Assembly: GCF_019320115.1 (NCBI RefSeq)
Contig: NC_089588.1
Span: 115,664,123-115,728,122, forward strand
Source of the DNA: Miscanthus floridulus
Taxonomy: Eukaryota; Streptophyta; Magnoliopsida; Poales; Poaceae
DNA length: 64,000 nt
Direction: 5' to 3'
In this document: positions 45,367 through 56,164 of the stretch, in pieces
Numbering within the stretch: position 1 is the first letter of the stretch
Layout of the letters: each line of letters begins with the position of its first letter
Notes under the pieces: model-generated
Databases searched by the model: none
Told to the model about the DNA's origin: nothing
The model's input: the letters and a program-made list of their open reading frames with translations, nothing else
Program-made: the position numbers and the translations under genes

Positions 45367-48180
45367 TCGGGCTATCACCAGATCATGATGAAAGAGTTTG
45401 ATCAGCTCACAAGCTCGTTCATCACCCCGTATGGTTAGTACTACTACGTGACCATGCCTTTTGGCCTAAAGAACGCTGGCGCCACCTACCAAAGGTGCAT
45501 GCAGCAATGCTTCGCTGACCAAATCGACCTGCTCGATTAGCCTGATCAAGCCGAGCGGCCAAGACCAATGATCGCCATGTTGATGACATAGTGGTCAAAA
45601 TGGCTCAAGCTTGCGACTTGAATCCCGATGGTTCAACATCAAATTGAATCCCGAGAAATGTGTTTTCGTGGTTCCAAAGGGAAAGCTGCTAAGATACATT
45701 ATGTTTGAGCGCGGCATCGAGGCCAACCCCGAAAAGATCACAACCATTTCCAACATGGGCCCCATACGCAACATCAAGGGCATGCAAAGGCTCACCGGCC
45801 ATCTGGCCACTCTAAGCCAGCTCATCTCTTTGCTCGGCGAACGAGGGATGCCACTCTACAAGCTCCTCAAAAAGTTAGACGACTTCATTTGGACTGAGGA
45901 AGCTCAGCAAGCTCTGGAGGGCCTCAAAGCGTCCCTGATGTCGGCCCCAATCCTTGTCGCTCCCAAACAGGGAGAACCCCTCCTCTTATACATCGTGGCT
46001 AGCAACCATGTGGTAAGCGACACCCTAGTTGTCGAAAGGGAGGAGCCGAGACACCACCTTAACGTCCAGTGGCCCGTATACTTCGTTGGGAAGGTACTCG
46101 CCAACCCAAGGTCCAGTACCCCTTGGTGCAGAAACTCCTATACGTTGTGCTAATGGCGACCCGGAAGCTCCTGCACTACTTCACCAACCATGAAGTTGTG
46201 GTCATCACTTCTTACCCGCTCGGGGACATCATCCACAACCGCGACACCATGGGTTGGATCTCCAAGTGGGCACTCAAACTCATGGGCCATGACATTAGGT
46301 ATATCCCCTGTATAGCTATCAAATCTTCGGCTCTCATAGATTTTGTCGGCGAATGGATGGAGGTGCAGCAACCGACCCCTAATGTCACCCACGAGTACTG
46401 GACAATGTACTTCGACGGGTCCATAATAGCGCTCGGCTCGGGGGCTGGAGTGGTTCTAATCTCCATAGATGGGAGTAGGCTCTGCTATGCCATCTACCTC
46501 CATTTCTCGACCTCAAATAATGCCGTAGAATACGAGGCCCTCATCAATGGGCTGCGCATCGCCATCAAGCTCGGTGCAATGCGACTCTACGTTCGCGGTG
46601 ACTCGGAGCTAGTCATCGATTAGGTCATGAAGGAGTCCTCCTGCAAAAGCTCCCTCATGGTAGCATACTACCAATAGGTGTGTAAGATCAAGGACAAATT
46701 CTAGGGAATTGAGCTGCATCATGTCCCCCGAAAGGACAACGCCGCCACCGATTTCCTCACAAAATTGGCCGCCAGGCGAGATCTATCTCCAAGCGGGATC
46801 TTCATCAACGACCTCCACGAGCCATCTGCCCACATCCTAGAAGATCTGAACCAGACACACCTCGATGCCAAGCCATCGCTCGGGGGCTCTGACCCCAATG
46901 CCAAGCCAGTGCTCGGGGGCTCTAACCCCAATACCTCTATGATGACATCACCCGCTGATGTCGCCGTATTGGCACTCGATCAAACTGACTGGCGAGCGCT
47001 GCAACTCGCCTACCTCCTCGAGGAGTTTCTCCCACCTAAAAGGACTGAAGCCCGATAGATCGCTTGATGTGCCAAGACCTTCATCGTGCTCGGTGACAAA
47101 CTCTAGAAATGGAGTCCATCGGGGGTGCTCATGAAGTGCATCCCCACCAACCAGGGGAAGCAGCTCCTCCTCGAGGTCCATGCTAGGATTTGCGGACATC
47201 ACGCGGCCTCAAGGTCACTGGTTGGAAAAGCCTTTCACTAAGGTTTTTACTGGCCCACTGCACTACTAGATGAAGAGGAGGTCGTCCGTAGGTATGAGGG
47301 ATGTCAATTCTATGCTCGACAAACTCATTTGCCGGCACAAGAGCTCCAAACCATCCCCATCACCTAGCCATTCACGGTCTGGGGCCTCGACATGGTAGGA
47401 CCCCTAAAAAGGGCCTGGTCGGTTTCACTCAACTACTCATAGCAGTCGACAAGTTCATCAAGTGGATAGAGGCCAAGCCCATCACCAACATCCGCTCAGA
47501 AGAGGCGGTCAAATTCTTCCTCGACATCATCTACTGATTCGGACCATAGGACTAACTTCACCAAGAAGAAGTTCCTAGACTTCAGTGATGGATACGGCAT
47601 TAGGATCGACTAGGCCTCAGTCGGACACCCACGTACAAATGGTTAGGTCAAGCGTGCCAATGGCATGGTCCTCCAAGGACTGAAGCCATGCATCTTCGAT
47701 CGACTCAACAAGTACGCTAGGCGATGGGTTGCAGAGGTCCCAGCGATCCTCTAGAGCCTAAGAATGATCTTGAACAGATCCACAGGGTTCACACCCTTCT
47801 TCCTGGCCTATGGAGCTGAAGCAGTACTGCCCTCCAACCTCGACCACGGTGCCCTAAGAGTGAAGGCTTTCAACTATGACCGAGCCATGGAGGCTCAACA
47901 AGATGCAATCGACCTACTCGAGGAGGCCCACGAGACGACCGTCATCCACTCCGCTCATTACCAACAAACTCTCCGTAGGTACCATGAAAGGAAGATCAGG
48001 GGGAGGATCCACAAAGTCAGTGATCTCGTGCTTTAGAGGACCTAATCAACGAAGGGAAAACTCAAACTCTCTCCACCATGGGAAGGACCCCATATGGTAA
48101 CCGAAGAGATCCGACCGAGCGCCTACCGACTGGAGGACAACAACGGCAACGTTCTCACCAACACTTAGAACATTGAATAG
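45367..48180 (+). pseudogene. gypsy pol: reverse transcriptase, RNase H, integrase (element E)
   Basis: Reverse transcriptase begins at SGYHQIMMKEF, continues through TMPFGLKNAGATYQRCM and has VDDIVVK at about 45579-45599 (the residue before VDD is His, usually Tyr). After a frame change it reads FNIKLNPEKCVFVVPKGKLL and EAQQALEGLKASLMSAPIL. RNase H (46400-46760) has MYFDGS, VEYEALINGL and VRGDSELV, so its acidic residues are present. The integrase zinc finger has HARICGHH but YEGC where two cysteines are expected. The first catalytic Asp is in GLDMVGP, and the catalytic Glu position is Lys (47650-47652). The C-terminus (47764-48036) is open. More than ten stops, mostly TAG, and frameshifts make it non-functional. 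Confidence 0.9.
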
Positions 48181-48860
48181 CTACGTCATTTTCCCCTAAA
48201 TTTGGTCTTACCGCTTTTTAGTCAACACTTGCTCCTGTAAAGCACCCTGACCCGAACATTTTCAGCCCAGGTCACTCCGGGGCTCCATGAGGGTACAATA
48301 CTAAATACTACCTCTCTTTTTTACTATCATATGGTAAAAACTTTTTACCCAAACAAAAGGGACACTCCATTCCTTTGATTACCCTACGTTACTTTGTTCT
48401 TACTCCCAACCGAACGCACACCACCATGACCTAGGGTTACGAGCAGCCGAGCCCTGCGGGCCATGCCCTGGTTCTTAAAAGTTGCATCCTACGGAATGAA
48501 CATGCATGTATGAAAAAGAAAGGATAAAAACAAAGCTATGCCATGATAAAAAACAACGAACGGACAGTGATTCTATCACAAAAATAGAACTAATGCATTT
48601 ATTGATACAAAAACTATTCACACGGGGGCTCCCCCAAACTTAACGATTAAATTAGCTCACTACTTCTACTCCAAATACTACTGCGACCACTCGATGGTAT
48701 TGGCTGACACTAAAGGAGAAGCCACAACACACGCCACTAGACATAACCTCTACCACAAGGGCCCCGCCTGGTTCCACTCCCTCAACTTCGGCAAGCACAA
48801 CTGTACCTCAAGGGACTCGCTCAGTTCCGCTCCCTCAACTTTGGCAAGCGCAATGGGTAC
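48181..48860. other. Spacer start of element E
   Basis: No sense coding after integrase. The plus strand reads through stops. The words 'TCCCTCAACTTYGGCAAGC' occur twice (about 48778 and 48832), a short direct duplication of 54 bp inside the antisense ORF tail. Confidence 0.5.
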
Positions 48861-48869
48861 CTCAAGGGT

Positions 48870-49251
48870 GTCACACCCATAGATGCATAGCAGAAGAGCA
48901 TGGAGCTCCTGACCTTCTCATATAGTCGAGGTAGCTCCTGGGCAAGGATGCTGCCACCGAGGTATGGACACCATGGCTAGAAGAGATCTCACCAAACTTT
49001 ATGAACTAGCCAACCTGAGTAGCTGCAAGCACGGAACCCTCTAGCAGCACTTTCCTGGGTAACTTCCCCTCCAACAAGACTCGCCCGGTGAAGATTCACT
49101 GGAAAGAATCCACGCATGGCTCCATCCTGAAAAAGGCCTCACAGATGAACCCAGCGCACCACCTCCTTTGGCAGGAGCCACCCTTTCTCAGGCAAAGACA
49201 GCTAGCACCGCCTCCGGCAGCCTCTAGCTCGACATTGCGCTCTGGATTCAT
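48870..49251 (-). pseudogene. Antisense ORF of element E, decayed
   Basis: From ATG at 49251 the minus strand reads MNPERNVELEAAGGG, later a frame with GRVLLEGKLPRKVLLEGSVL and SSSHGVHTSVAASLPRSYLD, ending in TGA near 48870. Only two internal stops (TGA and TAG) occur in about 125 codons. A candidate promoter, CCTTTAAATAGGGG, lies at about 49401-49414 on the same strand. I do not recognise a domain. By position it corresponds to the antisense ORFs of elements B and D, but no sequence similarity is evident. Confidence 0.45.
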
Positions 49252-49479
49252 GAAGGGATCTGTGAGTTCTCCCCCTCACTTACCCTCTCTCTCACTTAGG
49301 AACCACCGCGGCATACAGGAACTCTCGGTGAGGAGGAAGGAGGAGAGGCAATAGTTGGAGAACAGGCAAAGGACTATAATGAGAAGCCCTCTCCCTTCCC
49401 CTATTTAAAGGAGGAAACACGGCAGCATTGAAGGGCAAAGGATTAGAGCAAAAAACTATCTCCCTTACCCCATTCAATG

Positions 49480-50550
49480 CAGACGGGAAATGATGGGACG
49501 AACCCTAACCGATGGGATGCACACTAACCGATGGAATGGTGCTCAGTCAGACGGGTCATTGCCTAGGTATGGCCCACCACTACTAGACGCTAGGCGCAAG
49601 AACCAAAGTGCCACCACACGCAGGTGGCTCTCCGCCTCCCTAGACTAGAGTTGGAAAAACCCAAACAAATGAGATCTCCGCCAGGAGAGACCATCGGGCT
49701 TCCTAAGTCGATCAAACGGCTCAGGAAAACACCGAGAAACAACTAAGGAGCAAAGGGATGCCCCATGTAGGCCATGCTGACTCCGTCATGAATGATGAAC
49801 ATGAGTCCTAGTCAGACATTTCTAATTGGAGCGCTTCAAACCCCATCACTCGAGTCATCAAGGTAACACTACTGACCCCTGCTATTTCTTTATATAATCA
49901 TTCATACATTCATACATGCATTCATTCCATACGCCCATGCCCCCAAATGATTTGGGCCCTGAATCGCTTGAGGGCTCAGGAACTAAGGCATAGCACATGC
50001 GGCTAAATGCATCACAACGCTCCATGTTGTGTCACGAAGCGGCAGTTGCCTCATTCAACATGAGCAACGACCGACCGAGGTTCAAAGGCCGGCCCACGAA
50101 GGGCTCGAGGCTGCCTCGCATCAAACAAAGCTAGGGGGAAAACATAGATGATCCCCGTGCAGCCCTCGCCCAGTCTGCCCCAAAGCAGATAGGGTCATCT
50201 CAACCTTCTCGTTCGATCCTAAACCTCTCGCCAAACCCACAGAATCTCCATCTTGGGGAGGCTAGCGGGCCACCCGGGTCAGTCTTCGGAATGATCTAGG
50301 CATCTGCCGAGTTGCAGGTAAAGGAGTAGTGGCATGTCACAAGAGGGCTATGCCAACCCGTCACGAACGACAGACCCGGATTCAACTCGATCATACCCAT
50401 TAGCGAACTCACCAAGCGTGTCACTTGAGCCCGAGCGATCGAGGCAAGCGACAAAGCTCAGCCCCTCTGGTTGTGAGAAACCAAGGACGATGTAATGCAC
50501 AAAACTCAAACCAACCCCTACCAAGCCCAACGGGGCTCGGGGGCTCAAGA
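49480..50550. other. Spacer of element E, nothing coding
   Basis: GC-balanced non-coding DNA with short open frames on both strands. 'CGATGGGATG'/'CGATGGAATG' words recur around 49510-49535. No gene is supported. Confidence 0.45.
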
Positions 50551-51060
50551 ACACCAATGCTTGGGTCTGCGACCCTGAACTCGCCCCATCCCTCGGCTAT
50601 GCCTCGACTGCAGACCAACACCTAGGTCTACGACCACGAACTCGCCCCATCCCTCGGCTATGCCTTGACTTCACACCAAACACCTGGGTCTGTGACCCTG
50701 AACTCGCCCCATCAGGATCTACGACTCCAACTCGCCCGATCCCATGGCACGCACCGATGCTAGGATCCATGAGCTCCATCCGATCCTTAAACTAGTTGCC
50801 TCGGATGTGCAGGCAACACCGAAGCTAGGATCAATGACTCAGACTCGCTTGATCCCACAACGCACACTAACGCCAAGATCTATGAGCTTCATCTCGTCCG
50901 ATCCCCAAAACTAACTGCCTCGCTCGATCCCACAGCATGCACCGATGCTAGGATCCATGACTCTGACTCACACGATCCCACGTCATGCACTGACGCCAAG
51001 ATCCACGAGCTCCATCTCGCCCGATCCCTAAAACTAACCACCTTGGCTGCACAACGACGC
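50550..51060 (+). repeat. Tandem repeats in the spacer of element E
   Basis: Two repeat families are present. One has a unit near 62 bp with 'GAACTCGCCCCATCCCTCGG' (50577, 50638, and partly 50700). The other has a unit near 122 bp with 'GCTAGGATC(A/C)ATGACTC', 'ACGCCAAGATC(T/C)A(T/C)GAGCT' and 'CATCTCG(T/C)CCGATCC' (from about 50830 and 50952). Such repeats are common between pol and the 3' LTR of Tat-type elements. Confidence 0.75.
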
Positions 51061-51266
51061 CTTGGTTGACGAGTCTGTCTCGACTAAAATACACGCACAC
51101 ACGGCCGTTGACAAAACCCCCTAGACAATTCGAGCAGAATCACCTAGGGGCTCGGGGGCTACACCTACGGGTGAGCTCACGCGCACCTGCCGTCATCTCG
51201 ACATTCCGTTGATAAAAAAATACCCTAGACAATTCTACCCGAATCGCACGGGGGCTCGAGGGCTCC

Positions 51267-52426
51267 TGTCGGGTTCATAAACCCGAGGTCCCTCATGGAC
51301 CGACTTCCCAACAAAGGCTCGGCCCAATAGACAACGTTCTGAGCAACACACAACCGGTAACTAAACAACAGACCAGTAGGGTGATCCAATCACCGACCGG
51401 AAGGCTTGGCCGAGGATGAACAGCGCCCGCTTCTGACTCTGGCCCGCCTCTTCGATCGGAGCGCTCGCTTCGATCTCTAGCCCACCTTCGAAGGGCCTCT
51501 CTGACTGGAAGGCCTAACCAAACACCGCTCCCGAGTCTAATCCACTTCCTCGACTGGGAATGCACTGAACCCCTGCTTACAACCCCTCTCTGACTAGCGT
51601 GATCAGAGCCGACTGGGGCCAATCGACCAAGGATGCCCGCTCGGTAAGGACCAGGAAATGGATGGAGAAAGTAAGGCAGGGCACACAAGTCAAACCACAA
51701 TACCAGGGACCGTACCCTGTGCACCTGCCCGGTAGTACCCTACGACCCTCCTGGCACAACAGAACTCAAGTAGTGTTGTAGGCGCCGATATTTTCCCTAT
51801 AGTATTGTAAGCGCCATTAACTCCCATACCACACAAATACGGTAAGGCTCCCCCACATGGCTCTAGGCATTGATAGTGTTGTGGGCGCCGGCATTTACCG
51901 TACCGAGCAAATATGGTAAAACCCCTTGCATGCCTCCAGATATCAACAGTGTGGCAGGCGCCGACGTCTGCCATAACATGTACAACAGTATTGTGGTCTC
52001 CTACCATCATCCTGTACAAGTCAGCATGGGCAACAAGACTTAGTAGTATACATACTCTCTCCTTCTCACTTATAAGGCCATCCCCTTCATCTATAAAAGA
52101 GGATGTGCTCTCTCCCAACAGATAAGTTAATTCAGATCGATCAAGTTCACATAGCACATAGCGGAGCTCCCGTCACTCTTGGAGCCTCTGACCAAAGTCT
52201 GACCGGACCTCTTGCGCACCCCATCTTTCTCCTTCTCGTTTGTAACCCCACTACAAACTTCAAGTACCTGGGCTCAGGAATAAAGTCACCAACCGACTCA
52301 AATTGGACGTAGGGCACGTTGCCTGAACCAGTATAAACCCTGTGTCATTGAGTGCTAGGCCACCTCCGATCACAACATACGGCAAAACTACAAATATTTA
52401 CGTGTTGGTCACTTTCTGCACCAACA
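51267..52426 (+). repeat. 3' LTR of element E
   Basis: Starts TGTCGGGTTCATAAACCC (with a small palindrome GGGTTCATAAACCC) and ends TTTCTGCACCAACA, 1160 bp. A TATA element, ATCTATAAAAGAGG, lies at about 52089-52102. A polypurine tract precedes it, and a similar tract at about 51156-51170 (TAGGGGCTCGGGGGCTACAC) lies 100 bp upstream. Confidence 0.8.
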
Positions 52427-52439
52427 AAGATAGATGACC

Positions 52440-52720
52440 ATACTAAAATGATAGAGCATAATTTTAGGAAATTTTAGGAAAACAAACCATCACATTTGGA
52501 GTTAGTATGAGGGAGAAAAACAAGTTACAAATTTCAGCCACAAATTAAAAAGAGAAATCACACTTGTTCATCATTTATCATCATAAACAGTTGTGATTTT
52601 TCTTTTTAATCTCTAGATAAAATTTGTAACTAATCTTTCTCCCTCATACTAACTCCAAATGTGATGATTTTTTTCCTAAAATTTTCTAAAATCATGCCCT
52701 ATCAAGTTATTGTGTTGATT
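52440..52720. repeat. Long inverted repeat (hairpin-forming)
   Basis: The left arm (about 52458-52565: TTTTAGGAAAATTT-like run, ACATTTGGAGTTAGTATGAG, GGGAGAAAAACAAGTTACAA) is matched by the right arm (about 52590-52700: TTGTAACTAATCTTTCTCCC, CTCATACTAACTCCAAATGT). Arms are about 110 bp with a short loop. A fold-back MITE is the likely nature; no gene. Confidence 0.8.
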
Positions 52721-52739
52721 TGGTCATTCTTTTCATTTA

Positions 52740-53590
52740 ACAAAGTTTGAGTAATTCAAAATTTCAAATTTAAAAAAAATGACAACTTCTAATAAGATTT
52801 TGAAACACCAAATGATTTCATCTGAAAAAGTGATGAATACCAAAGATGTATAACTCATCAAGATCTAAAACTTTTATTTTGGTTATTTCTTCATCTGATA
52901 AAGTGATAGTAAACATTGTTCACAAATCAATATGTCTCTCATATAGTTCATGAAACTATGAGTGATATGTGAATTTATGAACAATACTTTGTGAAATAAA
53001 GAAATAACCAAAATAAAATTTGTAGATAGTGATGAGTTCAACAACTTTTATGTTCACGATAGTTGAAATCATTTAAGGTTTCAAAATCTTGTTTAAAGTA
53101 GCCATTTATTGAAATTCAAAATTTGAACTATTCAATTTTTGTCAAATAAAAAGATGACCAAAATAAAAGTTGTACATCTTGATGAGTTCTACAACTTTGG
53201 TATTCATGAGTTTTTTAGCTGAAATCATTTAGTGTTTCAAAATCTTGTTTGAAATTGTCATTTTTGGAAATTCAAATTTTGAATCGTTCAAATAAAGTCA
53301 CATGAAAAGATGACCAAAATAAAAGTTGTACATGTTGATGAGTTATACAACTTTGATGTTTACAACATTTTCATTTTAGGTCATTTAATGTCCTCAAATT
53401 GTAGTCAAAGTTTTAAAATTCAAATTTTTAATTTTTGAATTTTTTTGTTTTCTATATTGTTTTGAATATCAGCAAATTGTTTATATATATATTTATGCAT
53501 ATATAGAATAATACAAAATATTATATACATTTACTTTGTGTTTTTGTGATATAAAAAATACAGAATTAATAATTTAATAAAATAGAAAAT
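52740..53590. repeat. AT-rich direct repeats, about 155-bp period
   Basis: 'AAGATGACCAAAATAAAAGTTGTACAT' starts near 53152 and 53306. Related words ('GATGAGTT(C/A)TACAACTTT', 'TTCAAAATCTTGTTTGAAAT') recur at 52850-53340. The remainder to 53590 is AT-rich with ATATAT runs and no gene. This type of repeat is common near grass transposon ends. Confidence 0.65.
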
Positions 53591-53760
53591 ATTTGTTGGG
53601 GCGGCTAGATCAGAAACCGCACCTAGAAATGCATTTGTAGGGGCGGCTAGTTCAGGAATCGCCCCTACAAATCGTCCTGGGTATATAAGCACGGGCACTC
53701 GGGGGCCAAAATTTCCTAAGTGTTGGGCACTCTCTTCTTCCTCCCGACGCCGTCAGGCTG
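53590..53760 (+). promoter_or_regulatory. Left subterminal array and core promoter of element F
   Basis: GGGGCGGCTAG...AAACCGC and TTGTAGGGGCGGCTAG...CGCCCCTACAA form inverted motif pairs. A TATA element (GTATATAAGCACGGGC) at about 53679-53694 follows. This arrangement is typical of the 5' end of CACTA transposase genes. Confidence 0.5.
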
Positions 53761-54173
53761 GCCATTTTTTCCTCGGCACCCCACCGCCGCCGCCTCCTGG
53801 ACCTCTCACGACGTTGGCGCGCCCTCTTCGCACCCCCGGGCCACAGCTCGACATCCCTAGGCCGCCACGACAACGCGCGCCCCATCTCCCCGGTGGCTAG
53901 GGTTTTAGAGCCCCTGACTGGCCGACCCACCGCCTCCTCCCCATCTCTGACCTCGAGCTCCGCCAACCCGCTCCATCCCCCGGGCCACCAGGCAAGATAG
54001 GGTTTGCGACTTCCCTAGAGTCATGCTCCTTCCCCCGGCTAGCAGCCCTGGTGCCCATTAGGGTCCAGCGTCCGCACACCTCCAACGGCTGGCGTCCCGG
54101 CTGCCCATGCTCTCCGGCGTCCGCGCACCTTCACCGGTGTTCGCGCTCCACCACTACTGCTGCTCGCTGCTTG

Positions 54174-55166
54174 CATCTTTTGAATTGTAATTTCCATATC
54201 TATCATAAGCCCTGTTGTCATCTTTGTTTGTGGGTTTACTTCCATGAGGTGATTGTGATCGGTTGACGATAGTAACTGTTTGTTTACCTTTGTCTACATC
54301 TTGAAAAGATCTTCCTTGTTCTGAATTTGTCATTTTGGTACTCTCTTTATCTGCTAGAGGGGAGAAATGATTACTACTTCAAAATTGAAGACAAAAAAGT
54401 GAGGCAAAGTGATCTCAGAATACTAAAAACTTATAAATTATACATAATGTAAAAACTATAAATAAATATAATATATGAAACTTCAAGCTACTAGTAGATA
54501 TTGTAGTATATGCCATAGTAAGTTACAAACAGTTGCTTTCAGATAGAAAAAAAGATGATTTGGCATTCACGTGAACGTGCTCCATTTCACTTATGACTGG
54601 TATCAAAAGAAAAATATAAAGTTTGTTTAGTGAAAAACACATCACCATCGATAAACAGTGAAGATTAATAATAACATGAATAAGGCACTAGGGCAGTCAG
54701 AACTTTTTTTAATTGATGCTAGAAAGGTATTACAATTTAATAAACCAAATAGCAGCAGAAAAAAAATCCAACACAGCATTCCTTTTTTAGCACTGGAGAA
54801 CTGGTTTTAGCGGACCAGAAATATATGCACTCAAACTGAAGTCCACTAGGATATGTTGATAGCAAATATATATAACACACATTCAATCTAATGGAATTAG
54901 ATTGCTACCTTTCGGCAAGGAACGCTTGGTACGATGGTTGCCATTTTCACTATTAGAACTGTTGTTATCTGTCTTAGAGCTTACTGAATCATCACTTGAA
55001 CTCCCATAGCTCCTAAAGTTAAACCACACCAAAAAGGAGGAATTTCAGCAAGAAGACACCCCATGCTAAGTAAGTAGAGACATTATGCAGGTTATTAACA
55101 TTGTACCATTTAAATCGCCTTTTGGATCCTCTACTCTTTCTCTTACTCCTTGTATGTTTACCCTTC
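54174..55166 (-). pseudogene. Captured gene fragment: three exons of an RS/K-rich nuclear protein
   Basis: Three minus-strand exons have plant splice signals and keep phase. Exon a is 55166-55107 (KGKHTRSKRKSRGSKRRF), exon b 55012-54909 (SYGSSSDDSVSSKTDNNSSN) and exon c from 54353 to about 54174 (KMTNSEQGRSFQDVDK and later RSQSPHGSKPTNKDD). AG acceptors precede each exon and GT donors follow a and b. No in-frame stop occurs. The Arg/Ser/Lys-rich, disordered composition resembles the tails of splicing-related proteins such as RS-domain cyclophilins or SR-like factors, but I cannot identify the parent. The fragment ends abruptly near 54174 against GC-rich transposon sequence, as expected for a transduplicated piece. 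Confidence 0.6.
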
Positions 55167-55575
55167 CTGAGGTATATTCAGGACCAAGCCTTCCAGACGT
55201 ATGGCACCCATTCGAGCCGCTAAGCTTTGTCCTGCTTCTACTTCTAATCCCAACATAAAAAAATATCTACTCTGCCTTATCTCCTTGATTGTGCTCCCTC
55301 CCAGCACCCACGGCTCTCCTCCCACATCACCATGCCTCCACTGCTCCTACCCCCGCCTTCCCTTCATCTCTGTCTTTCACTACTACAATAAGCATCTGTA
55401 GGGGCGGCTGGCGATGGTTTGTAGAAACGGCTCGGCCAGCCGCCCCTACAGTACCATCTCTACAAATCATGCATTTGTAGGGGCAGCTATAGTACTAGCT
55501 GTCCTTATAATACTTGTTTGTAGATGCGGTTCAATCTAGAACCGCCCCTACATTTTATTTTTCCACCAAAAAATT

Positions 55576-56100
55576 TCAAATTTTCATTAATGGCGATTTT
55601 TTTAGGCGATCAAAATGCTCGCCTCCTTTAATAGAAAAAAGAAAACCCATTGACGAGCCCAGCGAGCCCAGCCACGAGGCCCGTCGAGCCCATCGATGCA
55701 CCACCGCCGCCGCTCGCCGGATCTGGGCGGTCCTCGCCAGATCCGAGCAATGACAGCCAGATCCGAGACCTGCCACTACCGTGATGTTGCCGAAAGAGGT
55801 GCCCGCCATCGCCGCCGCCATGCCATTGCCAGAGGTGGCACCGCCGCCGCCACCGTTGTGCCGTGGCCGGAACAGACGACCACCGTCGGATCTGCTGCTG
55901 CTGGCGCTAAGGAGAAGCGCCACTGGACCTGGCCGGAGGTGGAGGTGGAGGGTGTCGTCTAGAGGTGGATGTCGAGGTGGAGGGCGCCGCTAGAGGTGGA
56001 GGGGGTCGGCCGGAGGTGAAGGTGGATCTGCTATAGCCGGAGGGGAAGGGCGCAGCTCGGGGTAGGGAAGAGCGCCGGCGTTGCTAAGGGACAAGGAGAA
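55576..56100. other. GC-rich interior of element G
   Basis: Open frames on both strands (for example 55923-55576 on minus and 55696-55962 on plus) are Ala/Gly/Arg-rich repeats of GCC/CGG triplets with no domain. I see base composition rather than a gene, though a captured first exon is possible. Confidence 0.35.
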
Positions 56101-56164
56101 GGGGTGCCGCTCTGGCATATGCGAGAAGAGAGAGAGAGGAGTGCGGCGTAGGAGAGCGAGAGAG

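Larger units (their letters stand above)
45367..52426 (+). mobile_element. Gypsy (Tat-like) element E, 5'-truncated
   Basis: Contains sense pol from the middle of reverse transcriptase to the end of integrase (45367-48180), a spacer of about 3.1 kb with a decayed antisense ORF and tandem repeats, a purine tract (CGGGGGCTCGAGGGCTCC near 51249) and a 1160-bp LTR (51267-52426). The 5' LTR, gag, protease and N-terminal half of reverse transcriptase are missing. Confidence 0.85.
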
